A DNA stretch of 64,000 nt, taken from NCBI RefSeq assembly GCF_000455325.1, contig NZ_HG322953.1:206648-270647 (forward strand), given 5' to 3'. Shown here piece after piece: positions 50,119-59,548 of the stretch. The notes under the pieces were generated by a model. That model saw only the letters and a program-made list of their open reading frames with translations. It searched no databases and was not told the origin of the DNA. Made by a program: the position numbers and the translations under genes. The stretch is from Mycolicibacterium septicum DSM 44393. GTDB lineage: Bacteria; Actinomycetota; Actinomycetes; Mycobacteriales; Mycobacteriaceae. The stretch's first letter is position 1. Each line of letters begins with the position of its first letter.

Positions 50119-51528
50119 TCAGGCTGTCGGCGAGTAGGGCAGATTGCTGCTGGTCTGCGGGTCGACGTGCACGGGCCTGCCCACATACGGGAAGGCGCGT
50201 TGCGGGCAGGCCGGGCGATCACAGATTCGGCAACCCGCTCCGATGGGCACCGTAGCTTCGGGATCGCCGAGATCGATGCCCACCGAATAGATGAGTTTGT
50301 CGGCATGGGCAAGGTCGCACCCCAGCCCGATCGCGAAGTTCTTGGGCGTTCCCAGGTACCTGCTCGGTACCGAGGGTGACGTCCTCGCGATCCAGAAGTA
50401 CTTTCGTCCGTCGGGCATCTGGGCCACCTGGGTCAAGAACTCGCCCGGCCTGGAGAATGCCTGGTGTACTACCCACAGCGGGCAGTTGCCGCCGACCCGG
50501 GAGAAGTGAAAGGCCGTGGCGGACTGACGTTTCGATATGTTTCCCGCGCTGTCGGTGCGGACGAAGATGAACGGGACGCCGCGCGCGTCCGGACGCTGCA
50601 GGGTGGACAGGCGATGGCAGATGGTCTCGAATCCCATTTCGAAACGGCGGGCGAGCTGATCGATGTCGTAGCGCAGGTCTTCGGCCGCAGCCAGGAACAT
50701 CCGGTACGGGAGCAGCAGGGCGCCGGCGAAGTAGTTGGCCAGCCCGACACGGGCCACATCCCTTGCCTCGGTGCTCAATTGGTCGTCGGTGGCGACGATC
50801 GAGTCGATCAGTTTGGAATGCAGCAGCAACGCTATCTGGGTGGCGAGCTGGAACGCCCGCTGGCCGGGCAACAACCACCGTGCCACGTACAGCGTGCCGG
50901 CCTCGGGCTGATACCGGCGTTTCATGCTGGCGCCCAGTACATCTCCGTCATCGACGATCACCGAGATGCCGAACTCGCTGAAAAGTAGGTCCGCCAGTTG
51001 CCGGTCCAGGCCGCCGCTCTGCAGGCGGTGGCGGGCGAAAAGATCCTCGGCGGCGCGGTCGAGGGCATCAATGTAGTTGCGGCGGTCGTAGAAGAAGTCG
51101 CGTACCTCTTCGAAAGGCATGGGTTGCTGCGCACCTGCCTGCGCATCCAGGTTGGCCCGACCGTGCACGGCCTCCAGTTCCGCGGTGGCATCGTGCAGAC
51201 GGCGATGCATGCTGACCATGGTCTGGCCGATCTCGGGCATGCGGGCGACTAGTTCCTCGATCTGCGTTGCGGTGGCAGGGCCGTCGGCCAGAATCTCGCG
51301 CAAGTCGGACACCAGCCGGGCATCGGCATCTGGGGTGAAGTACTGCGTCGGCAAGTCGAAGCGATCGGCCAGGGCCAGCAGAACCGGCACCGTGATCGGC
51401 CGCTGGTCGTTCTCGAGTTGGTTGACGTAGCTCGTCGAGAGTCCCAGCGCGCGCGCCAGCGCGACCTGTGTCAGGCCTCTCTCGTCACGCAGCCGTCGCA
51501 GACGGGCGCCGGCGAATGTCTTGGTCAC
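50119..51528 (-). CDS. prpR: Methylcitrate-cycle regulator PrpR (RamB/ScfR family)
   Basis: About 469 residues. N-terminal XRE-type helix-turn-helix (RLRRLRDERGLTQ, LGLSTSYVNQLENDQRPITV), a central IrrE/DUF955-type region (FGISVIVDD, RAFQLATQIALLLH), and a C-terminal domain with a cysteine cluster (CRICDRPACPQ) fitting the Fe-S centre reported for mycobacterial PrpR. It activates prpDC-type genes in response to propionyl-CoA-derived signals. GTG 51528 gives the start VTKTFAGARLRRLR, parallel to RamB; no ribosome site is seen, and TTG 51561 is an alternative. Divergent from prpD. Confidence 0.88.
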   Translation of the reverse strand: MTKTFAGARLRRLRDERGLTQVALARALGLSTSYVNQLENDQRPITVPVLLALADRFDLPTQYFTPDADARLVSDLREILADGPATATQIEELVARMPEIGQTMVSMHRRLHDATAELEAVHGRANLDAQAGAQQPMPFEEVRDFFYDRRNYIDALDRAAEDLFARHRLQSGGLDRQLADLLFSEFGISVIVDDGDVLGASMKRRYQPEAGTLYVARWLLPGQRAFQLATQIALLLHSKLIDSIVATDDQLSTEARDVARVGLANYFAGALLLPYRMFLAAAEDLRYDIDQLARRFEMGFETICHRLSTLQRPDARGVPFIFVRTDSAGNISKRQSATAFHFSRVGGNCPLWVVHQAFSRPGEFLTQVAQMPDGRKYFWIARTSPSVPSRYLGTPKNFAIGLGCDLAHADKLIYSVGIDLGDPEATVPIGAGCRICDRPACPQRAFPYVGRPVHVDPQTSSNLPYSPTA

Positions 51529-51554
51529 CGCTGTCGAGGCTACCCCGATCGGCT

Positions 51555-51570
51555 TTCGCAAGATTCGCAA
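51555..51570. promoter_or_regulatory. Direct repeat in the prpR-prpD intergenic region
   Basis: TTCGCAA occurs twice with 9-nt periodicity (51555-51561 and 51564-51570). It resembles the TTTGCAA-type sites of RamB/PrpR regulators, lies between divergent prpR and prpD, and is the best candidate operator. Confidence 0.5.
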
Positions 51571-51648
51571 AAGTGGCCGCGAAAGGACACAAAAATACGC
51601 ATTTACAGGTGCTTTCCCCGGTGATCGCGGCTGCGTACCGTGCGGATC

Positions 51649-53154
51649 ATGCTTGAACACGACGTCAGAACCCGGCGCAGCGCCGAGGACTTCCCGCGTA
51701 GCGAACACCTGGCCTGGAAGATCGCCGAGATCGCCGCCGACCCGGTCGCCGTACCGCCCGAGACCGAGGCGATGGTGATCAACCGCATCATCGACAACGC
51801 CGCGGTGTCGGCTGCGTCGGTGATTCGCCGGCCGGTGACGGTGGCCCGTGCCCAGGCGCTCGCGCACAAGGCGCCGCGGGGTGCCACCGTGTTCGGTGTC
51901 GACGGCACGGTTTCGCCCGAGTGGGCGGCCTGGGCCAACGGCGTCGCAGTTCGCGAGCTGGACTTCCACGACACGTTCCTGGCCGCCGAATACTCCCACC
52001 CGGGTGACAACATCCCCGCGCTCGTCGCCGTGGCCCAGCAGCTCGGCGTGAACGGTGCTGACCTCATCCGCGGTATCGCAACCGCCTACGAGGTGCAGGT
52101 CGACCTGGTCAAGGGAATCTGCCTGCACCGACACAAGATCGACCACGTCGCCCACCTCGGGCCGTCGGTCGCCGCCGGGCTCGGCACCATGCTGCGGCTG
52201 GATCCCGAAACCATCTACGCCGCAATCGGTCAGGCCCTGCACCTGACCACCGCCACCCGCCAGTCGCGCAAGGGCCTGATCTCCAGCTGGAAGGCCTACG
52301 CGCCGGCATGGGCGGGCAAGGTCGCCATCGAGGCCGTGGACCGCGCGATGCGCGGCGAGGGTTCGCCTGCCCCGATCTGGGAGGGCGAGGACGGCGTGAT
52401 CGCCTGGATGCTCGCCGGCCCCGAGCACACCTACCAGGTTCCGCTGCCCGGACCGGGTGAACCCAAGCGCGCCATCCTGGACACCTACACCAAGGAACAC
52501 TCGGCGGAGTACCAGAGCCAGGCGCCGATCGACCTGGCGCGGCGGATGCGCGAGCGTATCGGCGACCTGGACCAGATCGCCACCATCGTGCTGCACACCA
52601 GCCATCACACCCACGTCGTGATCGGTACCGGGTCCAACGATCCGCAGAAATTCGATCCGGATGCGTCCCGCGAGACGCTGGACCACTCGGTGATGTACAT
52701 CTTCGCCGTCGCGCTGCAGGACGGGACCTGGCATCACGAACGGTCGTATGCACCCGAGCGGGCGCACCGCGCCGAAACCATCGAGCTGTGGCGCAAGATC
52801 TCCACGGTCGAGGATCCGGAGTGGACGCGGCGGTACCACTCGAATGACCCGGCGGAGAAGGCGTTCGGTGCCAAAGCTGTCGTCACCCTCAAGAGCGGCG
52901 AAACGATCGTCGACGAACTCGCTGTCGCCGACGCCCACCCGTTGGGGGCGCGGCCGTTCGAGCGTGAACAGTATGTCGCCAAGTTCGCAGAGCTGGCCGA
53001 CGGCGTCGTCGAAAGCGAAGAGCAGCAACGGTTCCTGAGTGCGGTCGAGAACGTCTCGGCGACCAAGTCGGGTGGGCTCGGCGCGCTCAATGTCCGGGTC
53101 GATCCGCGCGTGTTGGACAAGGCGCCGACGATCCCCTCGGGGATTTTCCGATGA
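51649..53154 (+). CDS. prpD: 2-methylcitrate dehydratase
   Basis: 501 residues of the MmgE/PrpD family, complete in length. Characteristic segments include WANGVAVRELDFHDTF, EYSHPGDNIPALVAVAQ, HLGPSVAAGLGTML and RQSRKGLISSWKAYAPAWAG. It dehydrates 2-methylcitrate to 2-methyl-cis-aconitate in propionyl-CoA disposal. ATG at 51649; GTG 51640 is an upstream alternative. It overlaps prpB by 4 bp. Confidence 0.93.
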   Translation: MLEHDVRTRRSAEDFPRSEHLAWKIAEIAADPVAVPPETEAMVINRIIDNAAVSAASVIRRPVTVARAQALAHKAPRGATVFGVDGTVSPEWAAWANGVAVRELDFHDTFLAAEYSHPGDNIPALVAVAQQLGVNGADLIRGIATAYEVQVDLVKGICLHRHKIDHVAHLGPSVAAGLGTMLRLDPETIYAAIGQALHLTTATRQSRKGLISSWKAYAPAWAGKVAIEAVDRAMRGEGSPAPIWEGEDGVIAWMLAGPEHTYQVPLPGPGEPKRAILDTYTKEHSAEYQSQAPIDLARRMRERIGDLDQIATIVLHTSHHTHVVIGTGSNDPQKFDPDASRETLDHSVMYIFAVALQDGTWHHERSYAPERAHRAETIELWRKISTVEDPEWTRRYHSNDPAEKAFGAKAVVTLKSGETIVDELAVADAHPLGARPFEREQYVAKFAELADGVVESEEQQRFLSAVENVSATKSGGLGALNVRVDPRVLDKAPTIPSGIFR

Positions 53155-54071
53155 GCGTCGGCTTGCTCGGCTCTGCTGCTTCTGCGGCCGACAAGCGCCG
53201 GAAGTTCCGACGCGGTTTGGAATCCGGCCGGCTCCTGCGCTTTCCCGGTGCGTTCTCCCCGCTGGTCGCCAAGCTCGTCGCCGAGATCGGTTTCGACGGC
53301 GTCTACGTCTCGGGCGCGGTTCTGTCCGCCGACTTGGGTCTGCCGGACATCGGCCTGACCACGCTGACCGAGGTGGCGGGGCGCGGTGCCCAGATCGCTT
53401 CGGGCACAGATCTTCCGACGTTGATCGATGCCGACACCGGGTTCGGTGAACCGATGAGTGCGGCCCGTACCGTGACTCTGCTCGAAGATGCCGGCCTGGC
53501 CGGACTTCACTTGGAAGACCAGGTGAATCCGAAGCGGTGCGGGCATCTCGACGGCAAGGCGGTCGTCGAGACGGCCGAGATGGTCAAGCGGCTGCGGGCC
53601 GCCGTCTCGGCACGCCGTGATCCCGATTTCGTCATCTGTGCCCGTACCGATGCCGCGGGGATCGAGGGGATCGCCGCGGCGATCGACCGGGCCAAGGCGT
53701 ACGCCGACGCCGGCGCGGACCTGATCTTCACCGAGGCGCTGCAGACTCCTGCGGACTTCGAGCAGTTCAGGGAGGCGGTGGACGTCCCATTGCTGGCCAA
53801 CATGACGGAATTCGGAAAGTCCGAACTGCTGACCACTCAACATTTGTCCGAGATCGGCTACAACGCGGTGATCTACCCGGTTACCACACTGCGCCTGGCC
53901 ATGCATGCCGTCGAGATAGGTCTGCGCGAAATTTCCTCGGCAGGTACGCAATCCGGCCTTCTCGATCAGATGCAACACCGAAGCCGGCTCTACGAACTCC
54001 TGCGTTACAACGACTACAACCAGTTCGACTCGGACATCTTCAATTTCTCGCTGCAAGGGGCGACGCCATGA
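53151..54071 (+). CDS. prpB: Methylisocitrate lyase
   Basis: 306 residues of the isocitrate lyase/PEP mutase superfamily. The catalytic-loop motif is PKRCGHLDG (about 128), preceded by the metal-binding DADTGFGEP and LEDQ. It cleaves 2-methylisocitrate into pyruvate and succinate. Many mycobacteria use isocitrate lyase for this step instead; here a dedicated enzyme is in the operon. ATGA overlaps at both ends. Confidence 0.92.
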   Translation: MSVGLLGSAASAADKRRKFRRGLESGRLLRFPGAFSPLVAKLVAEIGFDGVYVSGAVLSADLGLPDIGLTTLTEVAGRGAQIASGTDLPTLIDADTGFGEPMSAARTVTLLEDAGLAGLHLEDQVNPKRCGHLDGKAVVETAEMVKRLRAAVSARRDPDFVICARTDAAGIEGIAAAIDRAKAYADAGADLIFTEALQTPADFEQFREAVDVPLLANMTEFGKSELLTTQHLSEIGYNAVIYPVTTLRLAMHAVEIGLREISSAGTQSGLLDQMQHRSRLYELLRYNDYNQFDSDIFNFSLQGATP

Positions 54072-55201
54072 CCGTTACCGAGAACGACACAGCCAAACCG
54101 AGCATCCACAAAGGCCTGGCCGGGGTGGTGGTCGACACCACCGCCATCTCCAAGGTGGTGCCCGAGACCAACACGCTGACCTATCGCGGTTACCCGGTGC
54201 AGGACCTGGCCGCACACTGCAGCTTCGAGCAGGTGGCCTACCTGCTGTGGCACGGTGAGCTGCCGACCGATCAAGAATTGGCCTTGTTCACCCAGCGCGA
54301 GCGGGCCTCGCGCCGGATCGACCGTTCGATGCAGTCGCTGCTGGCCAAGCTGCCGGACAACTGCCATCCGATGGATGTGGTGCGTACCGCGATCAGTTAC
54401 CTGGGTGCTGAGGATCCGGAAGAGGATGACAGCAGCCCCTCGGCCAACATGGCCAAGTCGCTGCGGATGTTCGCGGTTCTACCGACCATCGTCGCCGCCG
54501 ATATGCGTAGGCGGCGCGGGCTGGAACCGATCGCCCCGCACAGTCACATGGGGTATTCGGAGAACTTCCTCAACATGTGCTTCGGTGAAGTGCCGGACCC
54601 GTTGATCGTCAACGCCTTCGAGCAGTCGATGGTCCTCTACGCCGAACACAGCTTCAACGCGTCCACGTTCGCGGCACGGGTTGTCACCTCGACCCAGTCC
54701 GACATCTACAGCGCCGTCACGGCCGCCATCGGAGCCTTGAAGGGCTCACTGCACGGCGGCGCCAACGAGGCCGTGATGCACGACATGCTCAAGATCGGGT
54801 CAGCGGACCGCGCCGCTGAATGGTTGCACGGCAAGCTGTCGCGCAAGGACAAGGTGATGGGATTCGGCCATCGGGTCTACAAGAACGGTGATTCCCGGGT
54901 GCCTACCATGAAGGCCGCTCTGCAAGAGGTTGCTGCTGTGCGCGACGGGCAGCAGTGGCTGGACATGTACAACGTGCTGGAGAGCGCGATGTTCGCGGCC
55001 ACCAAGATCAAGCCGAACCTGGACTTTCCGACCGGGCCGGCCTACTACCTCATGGGCTTTGACATCCCCAGCTTCACACCGCTTTTCGTGATGAGCCGGA
55101 TCACCGGCTGGACTGCCCACATCATGGAGCAGGCCGCGTCGAACGCGCTCATCCGTCCGCTCAGTGACTACAGCGGGCATCCACAACGGGCCTTGGCGTA
55201 G
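54068..55201 (+). CDS. prpC: 2-methylcitrate synthase / citrate synthase
   Basis: 377 residues of the citrate synthase family. The catalytic residues are visible: His in APHSHMGYSE, His in GFGHRVYKNGD and Asp in NLDFPTGPAYYLMG. It condenses propionyl-CoA with oxaloacetate. It closes the prpDBC operon, in the order prpD-prpB-prpC with overlapping codons. 25 bp separate it from the pyruvate carboxylase gene. Confidence 0.92.
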   Translation: MTVTENDTAKPSIHKGLAGVVVDTTAISKVVPETNTLTYRGYPVQDLAAHCSFEQVAYLLWHGELPTDQELALFTQRERASRRIDRSMQSLLAKLPDNCHPMDVVRTAISYLGAEDPEEDDSSPSANMAKSLRMFAVLPTIVAADMRRRRGLEPIAPHSHMGYSENFLNMCFGEVPDPLIVNAFEQSMVLYAEHSFNASTFAARVVTSTQSDIYSAVTAAIGALKGSLHGGANEAVMHDMLKIGSADRAAEWLHGKLSRKDKVMGFGHRVYKNGDSRVPTMKAALQEVAAVRDGQQWLDMYNVLESAMFAATKIKPNLDFPTGPAYYLMGFDIPSFTPLFVMSRITGWTAHIMEQAASNALIRPLSDYSGHPQRALA

Positions 55202-55226
55202 CTCGCCCAAGCTCTGAAAGGAAACT

Positions 55227-58200
55227 GTGGTCGACAAGGTTCTGGTCGCCAACCGCGGCGAGATCGCGATCCGTGCATTTCGCGCAGCCTACGAACTCGG
55301 GCTCTCGACGGTGGCCGTCTATCCCTATGAGGACCGAAACTCTCAGCATCGGCTCAAGGCCGACGAGTCGTATCAGATAGGTGCGGAAGGTCATCCGGTC
55401 CGTGCCTATCTATCGGTCGACGAGATCATCCGGGTTGCCCGGGAGGCGGGTGCGGATGCGATCTATCCCGGGTACGGGTTCCTGTCCGAGAACCCTGAGC
55501 TGGCACGGGCCTGCGAGCAGGCGGGAATCACGTTCGTCGGCCCCTCGGCCGATGTGCTGGAGCTGACCGGGAACAAGGCGCGCGCCATCGCCGAGGCCCG
55601 CAAGGCGGGCCTGCCGGTGCTGGCCTCGTCGGACCCGTCGAGTTCGGTCGAGGAATTGTTGACCGCAGCGGAATCGATGACCTTCCCGGTGTTCGTGAAA
55701 GCCGTTGCCGGCGGTGGCGGTCGGGGCATGCGCCGAGTCAACGAACCGGCAGATCTTCGCGAAGCCATCGAGGCGGCCAGCCGGGAAGCTCAGTCCGCGT
55801 TCGGCGACCCCACAGTTTTCCTTGAGCAGGCCGTGATCAATCCGCGGCATATCGAGGTACAGATCCTGGCTGACAACCAGGGCAACATCATCCACCTTTT
55901 CGAGCGCGACTGCAGCCTGCAACGGCGCCACCAGAAGGTGATCGAGCTGGCACCAGCGGCTCTGGATCCCGAACTACGGCAGAGGATCTGCGCTGACGCC
56001 GTCGCATTCGCCCGCCAGATCGGATACTCCTGCGCGGGTACGGTCGAGTTCCTGCTCGATGAGCGGGGCCGGCACGTCTTCATCGAGTGCAACCCCCGCA
56101 TCCAGGTTGAGCACACGGTGACAGAGGAGATCACCGATGTGGATCTGGTATCGAGCCAGTTGCGGATCGCCGGGGGAGATTCCCTGGCGGATCTCGGACT
56201 GACCCAGGACGCCTTGAAGATTCGCGGGGCCGCCCTGCAATGCCGGATCACCACCGAGGATCCAACGAATGGCTTCCGTCCCGACACCGGGCGCATCACC
56301 GGGTACCGGTCACCCGGCGGTGCCGGTGTGCGGCTGGATGGTGGCACCAATCTGGGCGCTGAAGTGGCCGCGCATTTCGATTCCATGCTGGTGAAGCTGA
56401 CCTGTCGAGGTCGTGACTTCCCGACGGCGGTGGCGCGCGCCCGTCGCGCCGTGGCGGAATTCCGGATTCGCGGAGTGGCCACCAACATCCCATTCCTGGC
56501 TGCGGTTCTCGACGATCCGGATTTCATCGCGGGGCGGGTGACGACGTCGTTCATCGAGCAACGACCCCAGCTGCTCACCGCGCGCGGCAGTGCGGATCGT
56601 GGCACCAAGATCCTCAATTATCTGGCAGATGTGACGGTCAACCAGCCGCACGGCCCACGCCCGTCGGCCGTCTACCCGCGCGACAAGCTGCCCGCGTGTG
56701 ATCTGACTGTCCCCGCACCCGCAGGCTCCAAGCAGCGGCTGGCTGAACTCGGTCCCGAAGGCTTCGCCTCCTGGCTGCGGAACAGCAAGTCAATTGGGCT
56801 CACCGACACCACTTTTCGCGATGCACATCAATCCCTGCTGGCCACCCGGGTGCGGACCAGCGGACTGATCCGCGTCGCGCCCTACATCGCGCGGATGATG
56901 CCGCAGTTGCTGTCCGTTGAATGTTGGGGAGGTGCGACCTACGACGTCGCCCTGCGCTTCCTCAAGCAGGACCCGTGGGAGCGGTTGGCCGCGCTGCGCG
57001 AGGCGCTGCCCAACATATGCCTGCAGATGCTGTTGCGGGGCCGCAACACCGTGGGCTACACGCCATATCCGGAGACAGTGACGCGCGGGTTCGTCGATGA
57101 AGCAGCCGCAACCGGGATCGACATCTTCCGGATCTTCGATGCGCTCAACAACGTGGATTCGATGCGTCCGGCCATCGACGCTGTCCGCGACACCGGCACG
57201 ACCATCGCCGAAGTCGCGATGTCGTACACCGGCGACCTCTCCGACCCCGGTGAACGTCTCTACACGCTCGACTACTACCTGCGGTTGGCCGAGCAGATCG
57301 TCGAGGCCGGCGCGCATGTGTTGGCGATCAAGGACATGGCGGGGTTGCTGCGAGCGCCGGCCGCCGCGACCTTGGTGAGCGCCCTGAGATCACGGTTCGA
57401 TCTGCCGGTGCACGTGCACACCCACGACACTCCCGGCGGCCAACTGGCCACCTACGTCGCGGCGTGGACTGCCGGAGCCGATGCCGTCGACGGTGCCGCA
57501 GCCCCGTTGGCCGGCACCACAAGTCAGCCGTCGTTGTCGTCGATTGTGGCTGCCGCCGCGCACAGCCAGTTCGACACCGGCTTGTCCCTGGATGCCGTGT
57601 GTGACCTTGAGCCGTACTGGGAGGCGTTGCGCAAGGTCTACGCGCCGTTTGATGTAGTGGCGTCGGGTCCTGCGTCTCCCACCGGACGGGTCTACACCCA
57701 CGAGATCCCCGGCGGCCAGCTGAGTAATCTCCGGCAACAGGCGATCGCTTTGGGCCTGGGTGACCGCTTCGAAGACATAGAAGCGAATTACGCTGCGGCT
57801 GACCGGATGTTGGGCCGGTTGGTGAAAGTCACCCCGTCGAGCAAGGTGGTGGGGGACCTCGCGTTGTCCTTTGTCGGCGCTGGTGTGGGTGCCGCCGAAT
57901 TCGCCGCCGACCCGGCTCGCTACGACATTCCGGACAGTGTGATCGGTTTCCTGCGGGGAGAACTCGGAGATCCTGCGGGTGGTTGGCCGGAACCTCTGCG
58001 CACCAAGGCGCTCGATGGTCGGGGCCCGGCCAGACCTGTACAGGATCTGTCCGCTGAGGATGAAATCTTGTTGGCCGCACCGGGGCCCAAGCGGCAGGCG
58101 GCTCTCAACCGGTTGTTGTTCCCCGGGCCCGCGGCAGAGTTCGAAGCGCATCGCGACGAGTACGGTGAAACCTCGCGATTGAGTGCCAATCAGTTCTTCT

Positions 58201-58616
58201 ACGGTCTGCGTCACGGAGAGGAACATCGGGTCAAACTGGATCCGGGTGTCGAATTGCTGATCGGGCTCGAGGCGATCTCAGAAGCCGACGAGCGGGGAAT
58301 GCGCACGGTGATGTGCATCCTCAACGGACAGCTGCGGCCGATCGTGGTGCGCGACCGCAGCATCGCCAGTGAGGTCCCGGCCGCTGAGAAGGCCGACCGG
58401 AACAACTCTGCGCATGTCGGTGCGCCCTTCGCGGGCGTGGTTTCGGTCAATGTCGTTGAGGGCCAGGTCGTCGAAGCCGGCCAGTCCATCGCGACCATCG
58501 AAGCCATGAAAATGGAAGCAGCCATCACCGCGCCTGAATCCGGCACGGTCAACAGAATCGCGGTCGCGCAGACTGCTCAGGTTGAAGGTGGCGATCTTCT
58601 GGTCGTCGTCGGATAG
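55227..58616 (+). CDS. pyc: Pyruvate carboxylase
   Basis: 1129 residues, full length. Biotin carboxylase domain (1 to about 450; VANRGEIAIRAFRAA, KAVAGGGGRGMRRV), carboxyltransferase domain (about 520-800; TFRDAHQSLLATR with the metal site, HVHTHDTPGGQ), tetramerisation region, and the C-terminal biotin domain with EAMKMEAAI. It makes oxaloacetate from pyruvate, which is the product of prpB and the co-substrate source for prpC, so linkage to the methylcitrate genes is logical. GTG 55227 with GAAAGGAAA upstream. Confidence 0.95.
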   Translation: MVDKVLVANRGEIAIRAFRAAYELGLSTVAVYPYEDRNSQHRLKADESYQIGAEGHPVRAYLSVDEIIRVAREAGADAIYPGYGFLSENPELARACEQAGITFVGPSADVLELTGNKARAIAEARKAGLPVLASSDPSSSVEELLTAAESMTFPVFVKAVAGGGGRGMRRVNEPADLREAIEAASREAQSAFGDPTVFLEQAVINPRHIEVQILADNQGNIIHLFERDCSLQRRHQKVIELAPAALDPELRQRICADAVAFARQIGYSCAGTVEFLLDERGRHVFIECNPRIQVEHTVTEEITDVDLVSSQLRIAGGDSLADLGLTQDALKIRGAALQCRITTEDPTNGFRPDTGRITGYRSPGGAGVRLDGGTNLGAEVAAHFDSMLVKLTCRGRDFPTAVARARRAVAEFRIRGVATNIPFLAAVLDDPDFIAGRVTTSFIEQRPQLLTARGSADRGTKILNYLADVTVNQPHGPRPSAVYPRDKLPACDLTVPAPAGSKQRLAELGPEGFASWLRNSKSIGLTDTTFRDAHQSLLATRVRTSGLIRVAPYIARMMPQLLSVECWGGATYDVALRFLKQDPWERLAALREALPNICLQMLLRGRNTVGYTPYPETVTRGFVDEAAATGIDIFRIFDALNNVDSMRPAIDAVRDTGTTIAEVAMSYTGDLSDPGERLYTLDYYLRLAEQIVEAGAHVLAIKDMAGLLRAPAAATLVSALRSRFDLPVHVHTHDTPGGQLATYVAAWTAGADAVDGAAAPLAGTTSQPSLSSIVAAAAHSQFDTGLSLDAVCDLEPYWEALRKVYAPFDVVASGPASPTGRVYTHEIPGGQLSNLRQQAIALGLGDRFEDIEANYAAADRMLGRLVKVTPSSKVVGDLALSFVGAGVGAAEFAADPARYDIPDSVIGFLRGELGDPAGGWPEPLRTKALDGRGPARPVQDLSAEDEILLAAPGPKRQAALNRLLFPGPAAEFEAHRDEYGETSRLSANQFFYGLRHGEEHRVKLDPGVELLIGLEAISEADERGMRTVMCILNGQLRPIVVRDRSIASEVPAAEKADRNNSAHVGAPFAGVVSVNVVEGQVVEAGQSIATIEAMKMEAAITAPESGTVNRIAVAQTAQVEGGDLLVVVG

Positions 58617-58641
58617 TGCGGTGGCTGCATTGGAGGTACCT

Positions 58642-59538
58642 GTGCCCTTGAACACCGTCGCGCTCGAGTTGGTGCCACCAAACATCGACCTCGGAGTCGA
58701 CCACGCCGTGGAGGATGCGCGAAAGGTGGCGCGGCTCTCCGCGGAGAGCGGCATGGCAGGACGTCTCGGCCACGTCATGCTCCCGGCGATGATCACCGAG
58801 GATGGTGACCGCCCGATAGAGATGAAGCCCAAGATGGACGTCCTGGACTACTGGCAGGCGATCCAAACCGAGCTTCCGGGTGTGCGCGGCTTGTGCACCC
58901 AGGTCACGTCGTTCTCGGACGAGGCCGTGTTGCGGGATCGGCTGACGGATTTGAGCGCGGCGGGTTTCGACGGCGTGATCTTCGTCGGTGTGCCGCGCAC
59001 GATGAGCGACGGTGAAGGCTCCGGCGTCGCACCCACTGACGCCCTGGCCAAATTCGACGGCCTTGTCGAGAACCGCGGGGTGATCCTGATCCCGACCCGC
59101 GATGCCGAGCAGGGTCGCTTCACTTTCAAATGCGATCAGGGCGCCACGTTCGCCATGACGCAGCTGCTGTACTCGGATGCGGTGGTCGAGTTTCTGCAGC
59201 GGTTCGCCCTGGAAAGCGACCACCGGCCAGAGGTTCTGCTGTCGTTCGGTTTCGTGCCGAAGTTGGAGAACAAGGTCGGCCTCATCGATTGGCTGATCCA
59301 GGACCCCGGCAATGACGCCGTTGCGCAGGAGCAGGCCTTCGTCAGATCCCTGGCGGGCGGTGAGCCCGACGCGAAACGGAGACAACTGGTCGATCTCTAC
59401 AAGCGGGTCATCGACGGGGTGGTCGATCTCGGGTTCCCGTTGAGCCTGCACTTTGAGGCGCCATACGGTGTTTCCCGGCCGGCATTCGAGACGTTCGCCG
59501 AGATGCTGGCGTACTGGTCACCGAAACAGGCGTCCTGA
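58642..59538 (+). CDS. Methylenetetrahydrofolate reductase, mycobacterial non-canonical type
   Basis: About 298 residues with a TIM-barrel fold related to MetF. GTG 58642 is chosen because GGAGG lies 6 nt upstream. The opening TVALELVPPNIDLG corresponds to the substrate-binding E of MetF. The short length and altered flavin region recall the M. smegmatis reductase next to pyc (MSMEG_6649 type), reported to work without flavin. It supplies methyltetrahydrofolate for MetE/MetH. It is 26 bp after pyc, so likely the same transcript. Confidence 0.78.
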   Translation: MPLNTVALELVPPNIDLGVDHAVEDARKVARLSAESGMAGRLGHVMLPAMITEDGDRPIEMKPKMDVLDYWQAIQTELPGVRGLCTQVTSFSDEAVLRDRLTDLSAAGFDGVIFVGVPRTMSDGEGSGVAPTDALAKFDGLVENRGVILIPTRDAEQGRFTFKCDQGATFAMTQLLYSDAVVEFLQRFALESDHRPEVLLSFGFVPKLENKVGLIDWLIQDPGNDAVAQEQAFVRSLAGGEPDAKRRQLVDLYKRVIDGVVDLGFPLSLHFEAPYGVSRPAFETFAEMLAYWSPKQAS

Positions 59539-59548
59539 TCGGACCGCG

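Noticed and set aside
50119..53028. 969-codon open frame running from prpR back through prpD
   Set aside because: Only the part up to about 51528 has protein-family resemblance (PrpR); the rest is antisense to the well-supported prpD.
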